The translations under genes were made by a program, and so were the position numbers. A stretch of DNA of 5,279 nucleotides from Phycisphaerae bacterium (GTDB lineage Bacteria > Planctomycetota > Phycisphaerae > Sedimentisphaerales > SG8-4): the NCBI GenBank assembly GCA_030614945.1, contig JAUXAH010000153.1, positions 1 through 5,279 of the forward strand, read 5' to 3'. Position 1 is the first letter of the stretch; every line of letters starts with the position of its first letter. Below, piece after piece: positions 4,487-5,279 of this stretch. The notes under the pieces were generated by a model. It ran no database searches and was not told where the DNA came from. It was given only the letters and a program-made list of their open reading frames with translations.

Positions 4487-4860
4487 TAAGTCCGACGAAT
4501 TAGCTCCGCTAAATCACCAAGCTTCTCGATTGGCAGTTTCTGGCCACGTAATGTCCTAAAGACAGCCGGTAACCTCTTCACGAGTTCCTCATCGCTCATA
4601 ACATCCGGAGGTATCCTGCCGGTTGATGCGGCCGCGTAATCAAAGAAGTTATACCAATCATCCGAATCTTTCTCTATGCCCAAATACCGAGCATATTCCT
4701 CCAATTTCTCTTTCGATTGTGGTGGAGATGCAAGCCCCCTCTCCAGTTTGCTAATGTTTCCCGGGTCCAAACCATGGTCCAGACAAAACTGCCTCAAACT
4801 AAGTCCTGTTTTAAGTCGCATTTCTTTAAAAAACTGCCCAAAAACACTACAAGCACTCAT
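4486..4860 (-). CDS. XRE-family HTH transcriptional regulator, partner of the ImmA-like peptidase
   Basis: The 124-residue protein has an N-terminal Cro/CI-type HTH at about residues 8-62, with LSLRQFCLDHGLDPGNISKL (20-39) followed by ERGLASPPQ as the recognition region. The C-terminal part (SDDWYNFFDYAAASTGRIPP to LIRRT) matches what I recall for HTH proteins paired with ImmA/IrrE peptidases. In such pairs the HTH protein represses its own operon until the peptidase or another signal removes it. The ATG start at 4860 is well supported by AGGAGGTG (4865-4872). A consensus promoter overlapped by two 19-bp palindromes lies just upstream, strongly suggesting autoregulation. Its TAA overlaps the peptidase's ATG by one base. 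The protein appears full-length. Confidence 0.88.
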   Translation of the reverse strand: MSACSVFGQFFKEMRLKTGLSLRQFCLDHGLDPGNISKLERGLASPPQSKEKLEEYARYLGIEKDSDDWYNFFDYAAASTGRIPPDVMSDEELVKRLPAVFRTLRGQKLPIEKLGDLAELIRRT

Positions 4861-4864
4861 AATT

Positions 4865-4872
4865 CACCTCCT
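4865..4872 (-). promoter_or_regulatory. Strong Shine-Dalgarno site of the XRE gene
   Basis: On the minus strand AGGAGGTG precedes the ATG by 4 nt (6 nt from AGGAGG). It is the strongest ribosome binding site in the window and fixes the start of the HTH gene. Confidence 0.85.
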
Positions 4873-4895
4873 AACACAGCAGACCACAATTTATA

Positions 4896-4933
4896 GTTGT
4901 ACAAAAAATACAACGTTGTATAAATTATACAAC
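4896..4933 (-). promoter_or_regulatory. Twin abutting 19-bp palindromic operators
   Basis: GTTGTACAAAAAATACAAC (4896-4914) and GTTGTATAAATTATACAAC (4915-4933) lie end to end with no gap. Both fit GTTGTA-N7-TACAAC; the second is a perfect 9-bp inverted repeat around one central base. The second site covers the promoter's -10 hexamer and the first covers the start of the transcript, the classic layout for steric autorepression by a dimeric XRE protein. The 19-bp centre-to-centre spacing, about two helical turns, would allow cooperative binding on one face. Confidence 0.8.
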
Positions 4934-4952
4934 ACTTCGGAAAAACTGTCAA
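4924..4952 (-). promoter_or_regulatory. Perfect-consensus sigma70 promoter for the XRE-ImmA operon
   Basis: Reading the minus strand, TTGACA (4952-4947) is followed by a 17-bp spacer and TATAAT (4929-4924), an exact match to the housekeeping consensus. Transcription should start near 4917, giving a leader of about 57 nt. Such a strong promoter makes sense if it is normally held down by the overlapping operators. Confidence 0.88.
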
Positions 4953-5064
4953 GTATCTTTTATAAAAAATTTCTTTTTTTGGGCTATCAGATAACCTTAG
5001 ATTCAGAACACGGCTCTGAGGCCCTAAAAAAGGGGCAAATGTGGCATTATAGTAGTGTAGATAC

Positions 5065-5090
5065 TCCGCCGTAAGGCGTCCCCAAGCGGA
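5065..5090. repeat. Competing small hairpins
   Basis: CGCC-GTAA-GGCG (5067-5078) can fold with a GNRA-type GTAA loop, while TCCGC (5065-5069) can instead pair with GCGGA (5086-5090). The two stems share CGC and are mutually exclusive. This probably belongs to the same intergenic repeat as the next hairpin; a role is unknown. Confidence 0.5.
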
Positions 5091-5106
5091 CTATGCACAT
5101 TATCTC

Positions 5107-5124
5107 GGTGGGGCAAGCCCCACC
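5107..5124. repeat. GGTGGGGC/GCCCCACC hairpin repeat
   Basis: GGTGGGGC (5107-5114) is the exact inverse complement of GCCCCACC (5117-5124) with only AA between. I recall this 'GGTGGGGCAAGCCCCACC' segment as a common intergenic palindrome in environmental bacterial genomes. No T-tract follows, so terminator function is unlikely. Confidence 0.7.
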
Positions 5125-5163
5125 CTACGGCTACGGCTAATTCAATAGAAAGGTTGGGCAAAT

Positions 5164-5182
5164 CAATCAAAACTGCAGGTAG
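5164..5182 (+). repeat. CAATCAAA-N3-GCAGGTAG repeat copy
   Basis: CAATCAAAACTGCAGGTAG matches the minus-strand copy at 736-754 at 17 of 19 positions and the copy at 5248-5266 at 18 of 19. It is the end motif of the possible MITE-like unit near 611-757. Confidence 0.7.
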
Positions 5183-5190
5183 CCCTCTCA

Positions 5191-5218
5191 ATTGATTATT
5201 GATAAATGATTATTGATT
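5191..5218. repeat. Short heptad array, four 7-bp units
   Basis: Four consecutive 7-mers, ATTGATT, ATTGATA, AATGATT and ATTGATT, form a clean 28-bp array between two copies of the CAATCAAA repeat. It has the same period as the arrays at 470-560 and 1761-1927 but a different sequence. Confidence 0.65.
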
Positions 5219-5247
5219 ATTTCAACGACTGACTGGGGCCGAATTTT

Positions 5248-5266
5248 CAATCAAAAGTGCAGGTAG
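5248..5266 (+). repeat. CAATCAAA-N3-GCAGGTAG repeat copy at the window edge
   Basis: CAATCAAAAGTGCAGGTAG is followed by TTTTGAGAAAATT, comparable to the TTGGAAAAAG that follows the motif in the minus-strand copy at 754-736. It may be the start of another complete repeat unit cut by the window end. Confidence 0.65.
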
Positions 5267-5279
5267 TTTTGAGAAAATT

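Larger units (their letters stand above)
4953..5163. other. Gene-free flank with hairpins
   Basis: No gene is supported. A T-tract at 4974-4980 and GCCCT/AGGGGC around A-rich DNA (5021-5035) do not form a convincing terminator. From about 5065 the sequence is a series of hairpins described separately, followed by tandem CTACGG (5125-5136, two copies). Confidence 0.5.

Noticed and set aside
5021..5036. GCCCT/AGGGGC with an A/T run as an intrinsic terminator
   Set aside because: The stem is short and the homopolymer run lies in the loop rather than after the stem.
4676..5074. Plus-strand open frame of 132 codons
   Set aside because: It is antisense to the well-supported XRE gene and runs through its promoter and operators.
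5107..5124. Strong GC hairpin as a transcription terminator
   Set aside because: The loop is only two bases and no T-tract follows on either strand; it fits a dispersed intergenic palindrome better.

Overview
This looks like a bacterial accessory or intergenic-rich region, probably from an uncultured environmental lineage. The dispersed repeats (7-bp-phased arrays, CACGAATTAACACGAATT-type fragments, a GGTGGGGCAAGCCCCACC hairpin) and the gene families resemble what I associate with Planctomycetota (Phycisphaerae-like) genomes. That taxonomic guess is from memory only and no marker gene confirms it. I see no rRNA, tRNA, transposase or CRISPR array.

Layout. Positions 1-1159 hold no gene I can support. 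They are a mosaic of hairpins and repeats: a 13-bp stem-loop flanked by 9-bp direct repeats (39-97), a 13-unit heptad array (470-560), a possible MITE-like unit with a 31-bp-period duplication inside it (611-757), and tandemly duplicated spacer DNA (743-922). A sigma70-like promoter (1160-1187) and three 17-bp tandem repeats in the leader (1226-1276) precede a GTG-started double-HTH protein (1300-1731). A compound repeat (1761-1927) separates it from a small soluble ABC ATPase of the COG2401 type (1942-2583). After more dispersed repeats comes a two-gene toxin-antitoxin-like operon: a Panacea/DUF4065 antitoxin-like protein (2959-3513) and a MazF/PemK-like protein (3529-3852). The reading frame of the latter continues past an amber TAG for 46 plausible codons to 3993. 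On the minus strand, convergent with it, lies an XRE-type HTH regulator (4486-4860). It is translationally coupled to an ImmA/IrrE-type zinc peptidase (4139-4486) that ends soon after HELGH and lacks the rest of the family domain. This pair has a perfect-consensus promoter overlapped by two abutting 19-bp palindromic operators. Positions 4953-5279 are again gene-free and repeat-rich.

How the parts may work together. There are two stress or toxin-antitoxin-like modules in convergent orientation. One is the Panacea plus MazF-like pair. The other is the XRE plus ImmA pair, in which the HTH protein probably represses its own promoter and the peptidase classically cleaves such a repressor. In both modules the effector gene facing the 3994-4138 junction is interrupted or shortened at its C-terminus, while the antitoxin or regulator gene looks intact. 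The HTH plus ABC-ATPase pair is a separate unit of unknown role. The best leads are the in-frame amber codon in the toxin-like gene, the truncated peptidase, the 17-bp leader repeats, the twin operators, and a repeat motif found in inverted orientation on both sides of the gene block.
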